Below are positions 54,935 to 64,000 of a DNA stretch of 64,000 bases, piece after piece. The stretch covers positions 3,286,001 through 3,350,000 of the forward strand of contig NZ_VFME01000001.1 of assembly GCF_006714895.1 (NCBI RefSeq). The letters run 5' to 3'. Position numbers and translations under genes: made by a program. The notes under the pieces are model-generated. The model saw only the letters and a program-made list of their open reading frames with translations, made no database searches and was not told the origin of the DNA. How positions within the stretch are numbered: position 1 is the stretch's first letter; each line of letters begins with the position of its first letter. The stretch comes from Gramella sp. Hel_I_59. Lineage in GTDB: Bacteria > Bacteroidota > Bacteroidia > Flavobacteriales > Flavobacteriaceae.

Positions 54935-56068
54935 ATGAAGCAAATGCGCAACCTTAGGTATATTCTTATTTTCTTACTTATTTCTGGCTGTTCTCAGCTG
55001 GAAAAAGCTGAAGATCTTATTTCCGGGCTTTCTGATAAAGAGAAATATCAACGGGAACGCGATATTTCAAATGAATTATTTAGTCTTTGGGAATCCAGGA
55101 TTCAGAAAGCTTTAAACGATAGTATTGAAGTTGAAATGCCGTATACTGAAGCAGGAAACTTAAAACCGAAAAGCTTCAGTATTTACTCTTACCAAGCGTA
55201 TTTAAAACCAGGTGAGATCCTGAACACCAATTTTAAAACCGACTCCTCTTCCACCCTTATTTTTACTGAAATATATCGTCGTAACAAGGAAACTAAAAAG
55301 TTTGAACAGGTTTTAAAACCTAAATCTGATGGTTCTATTTCCTACGAAGTTGAAGAAAAAGGACTCTATAAAGTGATCTTTCAGCCGGAAATTGAAGCTC
55401 ATACGGCTTTTACAATACAACTTTCCATACTACCAGCTTATCAATTTCCAGTTTCTGGTGGGGATAATGCAGATATTGGTAGTTACTGGGGAGACATTCG
55501 GGATGGTGGTAGCCGGGACCATGAGGGTATAGATATTTTTGCAGATCGAGGAACACCGGTGATTGCAACGACTTCTGGAAGGATAGGTTATTCCGGAGAG
55601 AAAGGCCTTGGTGGAAAACAAGTCTGGCTGCGTGATTCAAAACGCTCTCAATCTATATATTATGCTCACCTGGATAGTATAGTTCCAAATTTAAATTCGG
55701 TCAGGACCGGTGATACTCTTGGATTTGTTGGCAATACGGGAAATGCTAAAACCACTCCTCCACATTTACACTTCGGAATATATCGCAGGAATACAGGAGC
55801 AATCGATCCGCTAGGATTTGTTTATAAAACTGAAACCTTTGAAAGTGCTATTCCGAAGGAAAATAAAATAGCGCAACAACTTAGAGTAATTTCAACGAAA
55901 GCAAACCTGCGGAATAAAGCAGCTGCCAGTAATTCTAAAATAATGAAAACTGCCAGAAATGGCGAACTTTTGTTCGTGCATGGAAAAACGGCCGATTGGT
56001 ATCATGTTCGTGATAGCCTCGACCGTTCTATGTATGTGCATGAGAGCCTGGTAAGCCCAAATATTTAG
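54935..56068 (+). CDS. M23 family peptidase lipoprotein with SH3 domain
   Basis: A 377-residue lipoprotein (LISGCSQLEK, lipidated Cys about 19 from the first ATG; an ATG at 54944 is an alternative). A beta-rich N-terminal part (60-165) is followed by a LytM/M23 domain with zinc ligands in RDHEGIDIFADRGTPV and PPHLHFGIYR, and by a C-terminal bacterial SH3 domain (about 310-375, RVISTKANLRNKAAASN and WYHVRDSLDRSMYVHESL). M23 enzymes cut peptidoglycan cross-bridges, so a cell-wall role in the periplasm is likely. The stop overlaps the convergent aldo/keto reductase by 4 bases. Confidence 0.92.
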   Translation: MKQMRNLRYILIFLLISGCSQLEKAEDLISGLSDKEKYQRERDISNELFSLWESRIQKALNDSIEVEMPYTEAGNLKPKSFSIYSYQAYLKPGEILNTNFKTDSSSTLIFTEIYRRNKETKKFEQVLKPKSDGSISYEVEEKGLYKVIFQPEIEAHTAFTIQLSILPAYQFPVSGGDNADIGSYWGDIRDGGSRDHEGIDIFADRGTPVIATTSGRIGYSGEKGLGGKQVWLRDSKRSQSIYYAHLDSIVPNLNSVRTGDTLGFVGNTGNAKTTPPHLHFGIYRRNTGAIDPLGFVYKTETFESAIPKENKIAQQLRVISTKANLRNKAAASNSKIMKTARNGELLFVHGKTADWYHVRDSLDRSMYVHESLVSPNI

Positions 56069-57099
56069 GGTGCAGGATTTGGAATTTGCTGATGGATCTC
56101 ATCGATCACTTTCAGGATTTCATCGCTAAGAACGATATCAATACTCTCAATATTTTCCTTTAATTGCTCCATGGTCGTAGCACCAATAATATTGCTGGTC
56201 ACGAATTTCTGCTGATTCACGAAAGCCAATGCCAGATGGGTTAAACTAAGATTATGCTTATCGGCCAGATCCTTGTATTTCCTGGTTGCCTCGACTGCCA
56301 GATCATTTGAATATCTCTTATACTGCGGAAACAGATCCAAACGGGAGTTCTTTTGTATACCATTTAAATGCTTTCCACTGAGCGTTCCCATTCCAAGCGG
56401 CGAATAAGGAAATAAGCCTACATTCTCCCGATGAAGTATTTCTGTTAATCCAACCTCATCCTTTCGATTAAGAAGACTGTATGGATTTTGAACGGTCACT
56501 ACCTTCGGCAGTTTATCTCCAGCAGCCTGAAGAAATTTCATGAGTCCGTAAGGAGTTTCATTACTCAAACCTATATGACCAATTTTTCCCTGTTGAACAA
56601 ACTCCTGCAAAGATTCCAGGATCTCCTGAAAGTTTTCTTCCCAGGCTTCAGATTCATCATGCTTATAATCCAGTTTCCCGAAAAAATTGGTATTACGTTC
56701 CGGCCAGTGCAATTGGTATAGATCGATATGGTCTGTTTGCAATCTCTTTAATGAATTATGCAAAGCATCCTGGATAGCTTCCTTGTGAAAACCAAGATTT
56801 TCGCGAATATGCGAAACCATATCTCCGGGACCAGCCACTTTACTGGCGACTACCACATCGTCTCTTCTTCCGGTTTTCTTTAACCAGGATCCAATCACTT
56901 TTTCTGTACTTCCCTGAGTTTCTGCCTTCGTTGGGATCGAATACATTTCAGCAGTATCGATAAAGTTTACACCTCTATCCAGGGCGTAATCTATTTGCTC
57001 GTGACCTTCAGCCTCTGTATTCTGTTCTCCCCAAGTCATGGAACCAAGACAGATCTTACTAACTTTTATATTGGTATTCGGTAGATTGCTATATTTCAT
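56065..57099 (-). CDS. Aldo/keto reductase (Tas-type)
   Basis: A 344-residue NADPH-dependent oxidoreductase with a TIM-barrel fold. It starts KYSNLPNTNIKVSKICLGSMTWGEQNTEAEGHEQIDYALDRGVNFIDTAEMYSIP, which includes the catalytic Asp and Tyr, with the lysine in DDVVVASKVAG and the histidine in DLYQLHWPERNT. The long insert between barrel strands and GSTEKVIGSWLKK resemble E. coli Tas. The substrate is unknown. It lies 4 bases after the OmpA-family gene and is the last gene of that minus-strand unit. Confidence 0.92.
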   Translation of the reverse strand: MKYSNLPNTNIKVSKICLGSMTWGEQNTEAEGHEQIDYALDRGVNFIDTAEMYSIPTKAETQGSTEKVIGSWLKKTGRRDDVVVASKVAGPGDMVSHIRENLGFHKEAIQDALHNSLKRLQTDHIDLYQLHWPERNTNFFGKLDYKHDESEAWEENFQEILESLQEFVQQGKIGHIGLSNETPYGLMKFLQAAGDKLPKVVTVQNPYSLLNRKDEVGLTEILHRENVGLFPYSPLGMGTLSGKHLNGIQKNSRLDLFPQYKRYSNDLAVEATRKYKDLADKHNLSLTHLALAFVNQQKFVTSNIIGATTMEQLKENIESIDIVLSDEILKVIDEIHQQIPNPAP

Positions 57100-57103
57100 C
57101 TAA

Positions 57104-58066
57104 TTATTCAATTTCATTAAGGACACGAGTGATTTCATCCAGTTTTGGAGTAAGAATCACTTCAATTCTACGGTTTTTGGCTTTTCCTGCTTCAGATTCA
57201 TTTTTGGCGATTGGTGCATATTCACCTCTACCAGCAGCAGTAAGACTTTGAGGGTCAATCTGGTTGTTTTCTCGCAAAATCTGTACTATGGACGTCGCTC
57301 TTTTAGTAGAAAGATCCCAGTTGTCTTTTAACTGTCCGCTACCTCCATAAGGCACATTATCTGTATGTCCTTCAATTAGAACTGAGATATCAGGATTTTG
57401 CGCAAGTACGCTTCCCAGCTGTTTGACAGCTTTTCTTCCTTCCTGATTCACTGCCCAGCTACCAGAATCAAACAGCAATTTATTTTCCATGGAAACATAT
57501 ACTTTCCCATCTTTTTGCTCAACGCTTAATCCTTTCCCCTCAAAATTTGTAAGCGCATTGGAAACAGCATTCTTAAGAGCGTTCATTTTGGCGTCCTTAG
57601 CTGCAATGACAGATTCCAGTTCATCGATTCTCTGAGAACGAAGATTAAGGTCTTTTTGAAGTTTTTCCAGTCGGTTCTTTTCGGTAAGGAGGTCGGCTTC
57701 TTTTTCGTCTAACTGCGCGAGTAGCTCTCTGTTCTGACGGGAATTCTCCAGTATTGCTGCTGAACTATTTTGCTCAAGGGCATCATAAGATTCTTCCAGA
57801 CTGGAATAGTTCTTTTGCAACGCAGCATATTTCTGCATTAGATCATTTCGCTCTGTAGTAGCAGCATCGTACTCTTTTTGTAAGCCGGCAAGATCATTCC
57901 CAAGCTTTTCCGAATTACTTCGGAAGGAATTGAGGTCCTCATTCATGCTTCTATTCTCACGCTGAAGGTCTGCATTTCTACCTTCCAGATCATTGTATTT
58001 TTTCGATGAAACACAGGAAGTTCCCAATGCAAGAAGTGTTGATATTGTAAGGATTCTAAGTTTCAT
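57104..58066 (-). CDS. OmpA-family lipoprotein with long coiled coil
   Basis: A 320-residue lipoprotein (ALGTSCVSSKKYNDLEGRN, lipidated Cys about 18). Residues 25-165 are a continuous coiled coil with many leucine, glutamate and lysine residues, perhaps 200 angstroms long. The C-terminal OmpA domain (about 190-310) binds peptidoglycan; ISVLIEGHTDNVPYGGSG and LSTKRATSIVQILREN are the family blocks, and GKAKNRRIEVILTPK ends it. It may tether the outer membrane to the wall. It follows xth by 7 bases. Confidence 0.93.
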   Translation of the reverse strand: MKLRILTISTLLALGTSCVSSKKYNDLEGRNADLQRENRSMNEDLNSFRSNSEKLGNDLAGLQKEYDAATTERNDLMQKYAALQKNYSSLEESYDALEQNSSAAILENSRQNRELLAQLDEKEADLLTEKNRLEKLQKDLNLRSQRIDELESVIAAKDAKMNALKNAVSNALTNFEGKGLSVEQKDGKVYVSMENKLLFDSGSWAVNQEGRKAVKQLGSVLAQNPDISVLIEGHTDNVPYGGSGQLKDNWDLSTKRATSIVQILRENNQIDPQSLTAAGRGEYAPIAKNESEAGKAKNRRIEVILTPKLDEITRVLNEIE

Positions 58067-58073
58067 AATTTTT

Positions 58074-58838
58074 TTATTTTTCGATTTCTACTAGAACGGG
58101 ACAATGGTCACTATGGTATGCTTCCGGCAGGATTACTGCTCTTTTTAAGCGATCTTTCAGGGGTGCTGCTACCAAATTATAATCGATCCTCCATCCTTTA
58201 TTGTTATTTCGTGCATTAGCTCTGTAACTCCACCAGGAATATTGATCTGGTTCCTCATTAAATTGACGGAAGCTATCTATAAAACCACTTTGCATTAACC
58301 TATCGATCCACTGTCGTTCTTCAGGAAGAAATCCGGAAGTGTTCTTTAACCTTACTGGATCGTGAATATCGATGGCTTCGTGACAAATGTTGTAATCCCC
58401 GCCAATAATCAAATTAGGTCTGGACTTTTTAAGTTCATCAATATAATACTGGAAATCCTCCATGAATTTGAACTTGAAATCGAGCCTTGCAGTATTGGTA
58501 CCCGATGGTAAATAAAGACTCATGACTGAAAGTTCTCCAAAATCTGCCCGAATCACCCGGCCTTCATAGTCCATATAATCTATCCCGGTCCCATATTCTA
58601 CATGATCTGGTTTGGTTTTACTCAAAATTGCCACGCCGCTATATCCTTTTTTAGTTGCGGGATACCAGTATTGATATGGATACCCAGCCTTTTCAAAGAC
58701 TTCCAGATCAAGTTGTTCTGGAGTAGCTTTTATTTCCTGAATAAGAACCACATCTGGATCTGCCTGTTGTAACCAGTCAAGAAAACCTTTCCTGATCGCA
58801 GCCCTGATGCCGTTTACATTATATGAGATAATAGTCAT
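58074..58838 (-). CDS. xth: Exodeoxyribonuclease III
   Basis: An AP endonuclease/3'-5' exonuclease of the Xth family in base-excision repair. The 254 residues show NVNGIRAAIRKGFLDWLQ, the metal-binding glutamate in VLIQEIKATPEQ, IIGGDYNICHEAIDIHDP, WWSYRANARNNNKGWRIDYNLV and the C-terminal catalytic histidine in AYHSDHCPVLVEI. It precedes the OmpA lipoprotein gene. A TATTTTTG element directly upstream may be a -7 box. Confidence 0.96.
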   Translation of the reverse strand: MTIISYNVNGIRAAIRKGFLDWLQQADPDVVLIQEIKATPEQLDLEVFEKAGYPYQYWYPATKKGYSGVAILSKTKPDHVEYGTGIDYMDYEGRVIRADFGELSVMSLYLPSGTNTARLDFKFKFMEDFQYYIDELKKSRPNLIIGGDYNICHEAIDIHDPVRLKNTSGFLPEERQWIDRLMQSGFIDSFRQFNEEPDQYSWWSYRANARNNNKGWRIDYNLVAAPLKDRLKRAVILPEAYHSDHCPVLVEIEK

Positions 58839-58857
58839 AGAATTCGATTTTGCGCAA

Positions 58858-58902
58858 AAATAACGCTATCTGAACTTTTCGTGGTCCCGGATAGCGTTAT
58901 GA
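58858..58902 (-). terminator. Stem-loop terminator after the type IX cargo gene
   Basis: TAACGCTATC (58861-58870) and GATAGCGTTA (58890-58899) form a 10-pair stem with a 19-base loop, followed on the minus strand by a T run, between the 998-residue protein gene and xth. Confidence 0.7.
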
Positions 58903-58919
58903 TTTATTTAAAATGATCG

Positions 58920-61916
58920 TTATTTTACGATAAAGCGTTTTACTTTTCCAACTTTTCGGGTACCTACGCGAACCAGGTAAACTCCCCTCGCAGCGTACGA
59001 CATATCCAGATCGTAGATATAACCGTCCCCTTCATTCAGGATCAGGTTTTCAAGTAGCAATTGTCCGCTAATATCATGAACTGTAAGACGTAGAGGTTCA
59101 TTAAAGCTCGTTTCCATTACTACCCTGTGAAGACCTTCTACTGTTGGATCTGAAACCACGATCAATTCAGCTTCATTAAGGATAAAGTCTTCAATATCTA
59201 AAGTACTGTCAATGATATTTACTGAATAATCATGTGTTGTTCCATAAGCCATTACTGAACATGGATCATTTAGATCTCCATCAAAACTGGTATCACCAGC
59301 TCTTATTCTTAGTAAGTGTTGTCCCAATTTGGCATCTTCAGGTAAACTGAAATCATAAGTGAAAGGAGTATTGATTTCCGGAATCACTTCCGAAGTGATC
59401 AATCTTTCAGAATCTTCAAAAACCGCATTATCGTTTAGATCGATCCACATGGAAAACTTCTCCACATCATCATCTGCAAAATTGGTTTGAACAGTTACGC
59501 TGTAATCGTTTATTGATCGATCAAGATTCGTAGTACCTCCAATAAAATCAAGATATCCGGTAGTACATGGAATTCTTTCATTTACAAAATCATTGATCTC
59601 GAAATAAAATATACCGTCTCCCTGGGAACAATCTGAACCTTCAGGAATACAATCTAAATTAGCAACCGATGTTCTTTCTGAATCGTTCGATGGATCAAAA
59701 TCGTTTGCTAATCTCGTTCTTGCCGTGATCGTGTATCTCCCGGAACTTGAGAAATTAGAAGTCTGATCAAAGGTATAAACTTCAAGACCTCCCACTTCAA
59801 GGGTACCATTAAAAACTTCAGAAACAGTAGCGTTATTTCCAACCTGATAAGAAACCGGGATATTGCTTTGAGGCTCTCCCCCAAAGTTCTCGATCGTAAC
59901 CGTCACCTGCTCAGAAGCACTCAGGTTCTCTCCAGATTCCGGCGCGTCGATAGAAGTAACTCCAACATCATTAGGTGGTAAGTTCTTCACCTCAGCTTCA
60001 ATACTATCGTTTCCGGGATTAACATCGCCCTCAAGATTGGTAGAAATAACCAGTGTATAAATCTGGCCTACTTCGGAAAGATCTGCGAGTTCAGAAAAAT
60101 TAAATTCAGCAACACTTTCCCCAGGAATGGTTTCAGTATAGGTCTGAGTTACAGTTTCACCTCCATTTATGGTATAGCTAATCTCAAAATTAGATTGAGG
60201 ATTAAGTCCGAAATTTCTAAGCCTGATGCTAATTTGTTCTGAAGCTGTTAAACTGGCATCTTCGGGACTTTCAAGGCTAATTACTCCAATATCGTTCAAT
60301 TCTGTGGCAGAAAATCTGAAAACTCCTACTTTATTAAGACGCCTTGTTCCTTCAAAATATTCTGCATTATGCCAGAAGGTTAGATCATCTACCGGGTCAA
60401 TGCTTAGATGCGCATAATCTCCATAACGTCCAAAAGGACTGGGCTGCGGACTCAATCCTTCCACAATGCTCTGTTCTTCGATACTCATGATTCCCAATGC
60501 ATCATTTACGTACCTTCCGGTATAACGAATGGATGGGAAAATTGGATCCACTGGATTATCATCCAGAATTGTAAAACCAAGAGCTATATTTCCCCGGGCA
60601 TCAATCCCAATACTTCCGCTAAATCTATCACTAGGATCCGGAGCGTAAGTACCTTCCTGGTAAACACTCCAGGCTGCTCCATCGTTTGGCTGTCTTAGTT
60701 CATACCAGCGAATGCCCGCATGTTCAGCAGGACTTGCATCCACATCTACCACAAAGTTCATAACCACCGAATTATGATCTTCGAACCTTCGATACTGTGT
60801 CATATACATCATGGCACCTTGTAAGGCATCTATATCTGTATCACTTCCCGGCTGAGCAAGATTTTTAAAGCTACCACCATCAAAAGTTGCTATAAATGGT
60901 GAAACACCATCTGTAAGTTCCTGGCTTAACCGAATGCTGGAAGATGAAAGATTTTCCCAGCTTACATCCATAAGCCAGATCTTTAAGTGATCCTCATTCA
61001 CCCCGGCCCATTGATCGTCCTGTAAATAAATTATTGGTGCATCTCCAACAGGCGGAAGATCTGATCCCATCACACTGAAACCTGCCGGACTGTAAAATCC
61101 GTTATTCTGAATTCCCGGCAAGGGGAAACCTAGTATTCTAACATCATTTGCACCAGCCAGCATTTTATCACGCTCGAGTACGTAAACGATCTCTTTGCCC
61201 TGTGGTTCTAAAGCATCCTTGTTGGTAGTAATATAATAACCATCGCTCCAAAGCGAAATTTTTGGATAATCTGGCAATGATTCCAGGTCAAATCTATAGG
61301 TGTACCATCCACTATTTACAGGATCGGGACCCTGAGAAACTGCAAAAAGCAATGCCGCCGGGGAATTACTTGTACCTCTTGGCGCAAGATCATCGCTAAA
61401 TTGCATGACCACGAACCTATCTGCCGACTCATCGTAGAAAACGATAGGATCCCCATCGGTTTCATCATTGAAAGCTCCACCAATACTAGCGAGCGAAGAA
61501 CCAGGAATTAAAACATTTCCCTGCTTATCCCAGATCGCAAATTCAGAATTCCATGCGTTTACATAATGATTTCGGCCCACGGCACCGGTTGGATCTGATG
61601 GTGTTGATCTCGTATCTGCTCCATCAAATGTAAATATTGGAGCTTTCGCCGGGATCTCACCTTTTTTCTTTTGCACAGTAGGATCGTCCCTTTTTGGCAG
61701 GCCTTTCCCCGGAACGATCTTATTGATTCCCCGGTTTCTCGGATTATAAAGCTTTTGTTTTTTGGTAGAAGGGATCAATCTTTTCTTTGAAAGTGCTCCG
61801 GATTTAATTACGCTGGCAGAATCTATGAATGCAGGTCCCATTCTTTCTTTCTCCTGGGAAAAAACGTTCAGCTGAAAAAGAAATAAAAGAGGAAGTAATA
61901 GTATATATTTTTTCAT
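58920..61916 (-). CDS. Large secreted protein with CARDB repeats, GEVED domain and type IX sorting signal
   Basis: A 998-residue exported protein (signal peptide cut near LNVFSQE, about residue 21). Residues about 90-540 look like a beta-propeller-like or sialidase-like part with many aspartates and WSDGYYITTN-type strands. Two CARDB adhesion-type repeats follow (DIGVISLESPEDASLTASEQISI and DVGVTSIDAPESGENLSASEQVTV, about 545-750), then a GEVED domain (LNDNAVFEDSERLITSE, about 770-900). The last 75 residues (LTVHDISGQLLLENLIL and ARGVYLVRVGTRKVGKVKRFIVK) are a type A type IX sorting domain. It is thus likely released or attached at the surface. The ligand is unknown. Confidence 0.87.
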   Translation of the reverse strand: MKKYILLLPLLFLFQLNVFSQEKERMGPAFIDSASVIKSGALSKKRLIPSTKKQKLYNPRNRGINKIVPGKGLPKRDDPTVQKKKGEIPAKAPIFTFDGADTRSTPSDPTGAVGRNHYVNAWNSEFAIWDKQGNVLIPGSSLASIGGAFNDETDGDPIVFYDESADRFVVMQFSDDLAPRGTSNSPAALLFAVSQGPDPVNSGWYTYRFDLESLPDYPKISLWSDGYYITTNKDALEPQGKEIVYVLERDKMLAGANDVRILGFPLPGIQNNGFYSPAGFSVMGSDLPPVGDAPIIYLQDDQWAGVNEDHLKIWLMDVSWENLSSSSIRLSQELTDGVSPFIATFDGGSFKNLAQPGSDTDIDALQGAMMYMTQYRRFEDHNSVVMNFVVDVDASPAEHAGIRWYELRQPNDGAAWSVYQEGTYAPDPSDRFSGSIGIDARGNIALGFTILDDNPVDPIFPSIRYTGRYVNDALGIMSIEEQSIVEGLSPQPSPFGRYGDYAHLSIDPVDDLTFWHNAEYFEGTRRLNKVGVFRFSATELNDIGVISLESPEDASLTASEQISIRLRNFGLNPQSNFEISYTINGGETVTQTYTETIPGESVAEFNFSELADLSEVGQIYTLVISTNLEGDVNPGNDSIEAEVKNLPPNDVGVTSIDAPESGENLSASEQVTVTIENFGGEPQSNIPVSYQVGNNATVSEVFNGTLEVGGLEVYTFDQTSNFSSSGRYTITARTRLANDFDPSNDSERTSVANLDCIPEGSDCSQGDGIFYFEINDFVNERIPCTTGYLDFIGGTTNLDRSINDYSVTVQTNFADDDVEKFSMWIDLNDNAVFEDSERLITSEVIPEINTPFTYDFSLPEDAKLGQHLLRIRAGDTSFDGDLNDPCSVMAYGTTHDYSVNIIDSTLDIEDFILNEAELIVVSDPTVEGLHRVVMETSFNEPLRLTVHDISGQLLLENLILNEGDGYIYDLDMSYAARGVYLVRVGTRKVGKVKRFIVK

Positions 61917-61973
61917 CGCGAATGCATCAACTTCAATAATGACTAAAAATAGACATTATCAAATTTAATCAAT

Positions 61974-62008
61974 ATAAAAAAGGCAATTAATCGCTTAATT
62001 GCCTTTAT
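61974..62008 (-). terminator. Intrinsic terminator after glyS
   Basis: AAAGGCAATTAA, TCGC and TTAATTGCCTTT form a 12-pair stem; on the minus strand it follows glyS and is trailed by a T run. Confidence 0.85.
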
Positions 62009-62036
62009 ATCGGGACTATACCAAAAATGAAAATTC

Positions 62037-63581
62037 CTATGCGAAATCTTTCATCCAGGTTTTAAAGTCGGTTTCTTTTCTAATCAATGCATCGAGTTCA
62101 GAGATTTTCACTCTTTTCTGCTCCATGGTATCCCGGAATCTCACTGTTACTGAATCATCTTCCAGTGAGTCATGGTCCACAGTGATACAAAGCGGAGTTC
62201 CGGCAGCATCCTGTCTTCTATATCTACGCCCAATGGCATCTTTCTCATCATACTGCACTCTAAAATCCCACTGAAGTTCATCAATGATCTTATGGGCAAG
62301 TTCCGGCAAGCCGTCTTTCTTCACAAGTGGCAATACTGCGGCTTTTGTTGGAGCCAGTACCGCAGGAAGTTTTAATACTGTACGAGTATTCCCGTCTTCC
62401 AGTTGCTCTTCTTTTAGCGAAGATGAAAGAACTGCCAGGAACATTCGATCAAGACCTATCGAGGTTTCGATCACGTAAGGCACATAATTTTCTTTAAGCT
62501 CAGGATCATAGAACCTCAGCTTTTTACCAGAATGTTCTTCATGAGCTTTAAGGTCAAAATCTGTTCTAGAATGGATTCCTTCAAGTTCTTTAAAACCGAA
62601 TGGAAAATCAAATTCAATATCTGCCGCTGCATTTGCGTAATGCGCTAATTTTTCATGATCATGGAATCGGTAATTCTCTTCACCCAGACCTAATGATCTA
62701 TGCCAGTTTAATCGTACTTCTTTCCATTTCTCGTACCACTCAAGCTCTTCACCCGGTCGTACAAAAAATTGCATTTCCATTTGTTCAAATTCTCTCATTC
62801 TGAAAATGAACTGTCTGGCTACGATCTCATTTCTGAAGGCTTTACCGATCTGTGCAATCCCGAATGGGATTTTCATTCTTCCGGTTTTCTGAACATTCAG
62901 AAAGTTTACAAAGATACCCTGAGCAGTTTCAGGTCTCAGGTATAAATCTGTAGCAGAATCGGCTGAAGCTCCAAGTTTAGTTCCAAACATAAGGTTGAAC
63001 TGTCTAACTTCAGTCCAGTTCTTGGAACCTGTATCGGGATCTGCGATTTCAAGTTCTTCTATTAACTTCTTGACATCTGCAAGATCTTCATTGGTAAGTG
63101 ATCGAGCCAGTCTTTCCAGGATCTCTTTACGGTCACCAAGATATCTTTGCACTCTTGGATTGGTCTGCCTGTACATTTCTTCATCGAAATCTTCACCAAA
63201 CCTTTTCTTCGCTTTCGTTATTTCCTTTTCTGCTTTCTGAAGTAGCTTTTCAGCATAATCTTCTACCAGAACATCTGCGCGATATCTCTTTTTAGAATCT
63301 TTATTATCAATAAGTGGATCGTTAAAAGCATCCACGTGGCCAGAAGCCTTCCAGGTGGTGGGATGCATTAAGATCGAAGCATCTATCCCAACAATATTCT
63401 GGTGTAACTGCGTCATACTTCTCCACCAGTATTCCTTGATGTTTTTCTTCAGCTCAGCTCCATTCTGGCCATAGTCATATACAGCACTCAGACCATCATA
63501 GATCTCACTGGATTGAAAAATATACCCATACTCCTTGGCATGGGAAATCACGTTCTTAAAAAGGTCTTCTTGTTTTGCCAT
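62037..63581 (-). CDS. glyS: Glycine-tRNA ligase (alpha2 type)
   Basis: A class-II aminoacyl-tRNA synthetase charging tRNA-Gly. The 514-residue single-chain form resembles the dimeric eukaryote/archaeon-like enzyme rather than the alpha2beta2 type. The N-terminal motif-1 region (KEYGYIFQSSEIYDGLSAVYDYGQNGAELK), motif 2 around ARQFIFRMREFEQMEMQFFV, motif 3 (VIETSIGLDRMFLAVL) and a C-terminal anticodon-binding domain (about 425-514, LPLVKKDGLPELAHKI and DGTPLCITVDHD-like stretch) are visible. It is a single gene with terminators on both sides. Confidence 0.97.
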   Translation of the reverse strand: MAKQEDLFKNVISHAKEYGYIFQSSEIYDGLSAVYDYGQNGAELKKNIKEYWWRSMTQLHQNIVGIDASILMHPTTWKASGHVDAFNDPLIDNKDSKKRYRADVLVEDYAEKLLQKAEKEITKAKKRFGEDFDEEMYRQTNPRVQRYLGDRKEILERLARSLTNEDLADVKKLIEELEIADPDTGSKNWTEVRQFNLMFGTKLGASADSATDLYLRPETAQGIFVNFLNVQKTGRMKIPFGIAQIGKAFRNEIVARQFIFRMREFEQMEMQFFVRPGEELEWYEKWKEVRLNWHRSLGLGEENYRFHDHEKLAHYANAAADIEFDFPFGFKELEGIHSRTDFDLKAHEEHSGKKLRFYDPELKENYVPYVIETSIGLDRMFLAVLSSSLKEEQLEDGNTRTVLKLPAVLAPTKAAVLPLVKKDGLPELAHKIIDELQWDFRVQYDEKDAIGRRYRRQDAAGTPLCITVDHDSLEDDSVTVRFRDTMEQKRVKISELDALIRKETDFKTWMKDFA

Positions 63582-63591
63582 GGAACAAAAA

Positions 63592-63626
63592 TAAAAAAAC
63601 CGCCCTGAATAAGCTTCAAGGCGGTC
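63592..63626 (-). terminator. Intrinsic terminator of the gene at the window end
   Basis: ACCGCC (63599-63604) and GGCGGT (63620-63625) enclose a 15-base loop that contains AAGCTT; a T run follows on the minus strand, just before glyS starts. Confidence 0.8.
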
Positions 63627-63647
63627 TGTATTTTATGTTTTAATAAT

Positions 63648-64000
63648 CTATCTCAAGCTAAAACTTCCATTTGCAAGAAGAACAGCGTCATTATAAACAT
63701 AGACCTTATAAGTTCCTTCCAGTAGTTTGTCCTCATCTGTATTAGAAAGAATACAAACATCCAGTTCATCTTTCTCGTAGAATACTTTAGAAGATGCGCT
63801 ATAAACCATTGCTCCACCCTCATGTTGCACCACGATCTGGTCACCTACAAGTTCATTTTCAGGATTATATACCTGAACGTACATGGTTTTCTCACCTGTA
63901 TCTGCAAGATCATTTGCTGTTAGAGTAAAACAGGTTCTAATCTGGTCAATACGTCCCGTTCTATCATTTTCAACTAGTTTTCCACTATTTCTAACGATCA
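63648..64000 (-). CDS. C-terminal part of a protein cut by the window end
   Basis: The minus-strand frame is open from the window edge at 64000 to the stop at 63648, about 117 residues; an internal ATG at 63884 is not the true start. The visible part is beta-rich: NSGKLVENDRTGRIDQIRTCFTLTAN, MYVQVYNPENELVGDQIVV, then LDVCILSNTDEDKLLEGTYKVYVYNDA. It resembles the C-terminal sandwich of coiled-coil proteins of unknown function in Flavobacteriia that are often labelled as chromosome-partitioning-like, but the N-terminal part needed to judge that is outside the window. Confidence 0.7.
   Translation of the reverse strand, partial: IVRNSGKLVENDRTGRIDQIRTCFTLTANDLADTGEKTMYVQVYNPENELVGDQIVVQHEGGAMVYSASSKVFYEKDELDVCILSNTDEDKLLEGTYKVYVYNDAVLLANGSFSLR

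Overview
The window is a stretch of AT-rich chromosome from a member of the Bacteroidota, most likely a marine-type Flavobacteriaceae close to Gramella/Christiangramia; the genus is my inference. Support comes from the gliding/type IX secretion genes gldD and gldE, a protein with a type IX C-terminal sorting domain, a SusD lipoprotein beside a broken SusC, DUF4270 and LVIVD lipoproteins, a split atpDC pair, and promoters of the Bacteroidota type (TTTG, 19-21 bases, TAnnTTTG). Start codons generally lack Shine-Dalgarno sequences. I see no rRNA, tRNA, CRISPR array, insertion sequence, prophage or integron, and no gene-free stretch longer than 300 bases.

Layout. 1-8.2 kb: an SRPBCC protein converges on a minus-strand block that runs miaB, a lipoprotein, a sigma-54 activator, lptE, a TPR protein and secG, then a terminator, then groES-groEL. 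8.3-12.9 kb: an LVIVD lipoprotein, a secreted type-B carboxylesterase, a TIGR03643/DUF2805 protein, rplU-rpmA and a DUF4199 membrane protein. 13.1-19.5 kb: a pair of M16 peptidases, an EamA transporter, susD and a susC pseudogene with a large internal deletion. 19.6-25.4 kb: gldD, gldE, ssb and mutY on the minus strand, diverging from HU, a 29-residue very basic protein and rng. 25.5-34.5 kb: a DUF892 protein, a small membrane protein and recX, then the minus-strand biotin cluster bioF-bioD-bioA-ketosynthase-bioB followed by two JmjC-like cupin genes, then mgtC. 34.5-40.3 kb: a complete Mrp Na+/H+ antiporter operon (mnhA-G). 40.5-43.6 kb: two DUF2975 membrane proteins with an XRE regulator behind an inverted-repeat operator, then an M61 peptidase. 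43.7-50 kb: atpDC, glmS, a DUF4270 lipoprotein and a half-length glycogen-synthase-like protein, diverging from panC-panD, a flippase-like protein, an esterase-fold protein, radA and an M23 peptidase. 56-64 kb: an aldo/keto reductase, an OmpA lipoprotein, xth, a type IX cargo protein, glyS and a gene cut by the window end.

Most genes are housekeeping or envelope functions in gene orders that I recognise as common in Flavobacteriia. I found no clearly novel multi-gene defence or mobile system. The best leads are the ketosynthase and JmjC genes in the biotin cluster, the susC internal deletion, the tiny basic protein beside HU, a two-tier hairpin in the rng leader, the autoregulated-looking DUF2975/XRE module, and an esterase-fold protein whose nucleophile serine is replaced by aspartate.
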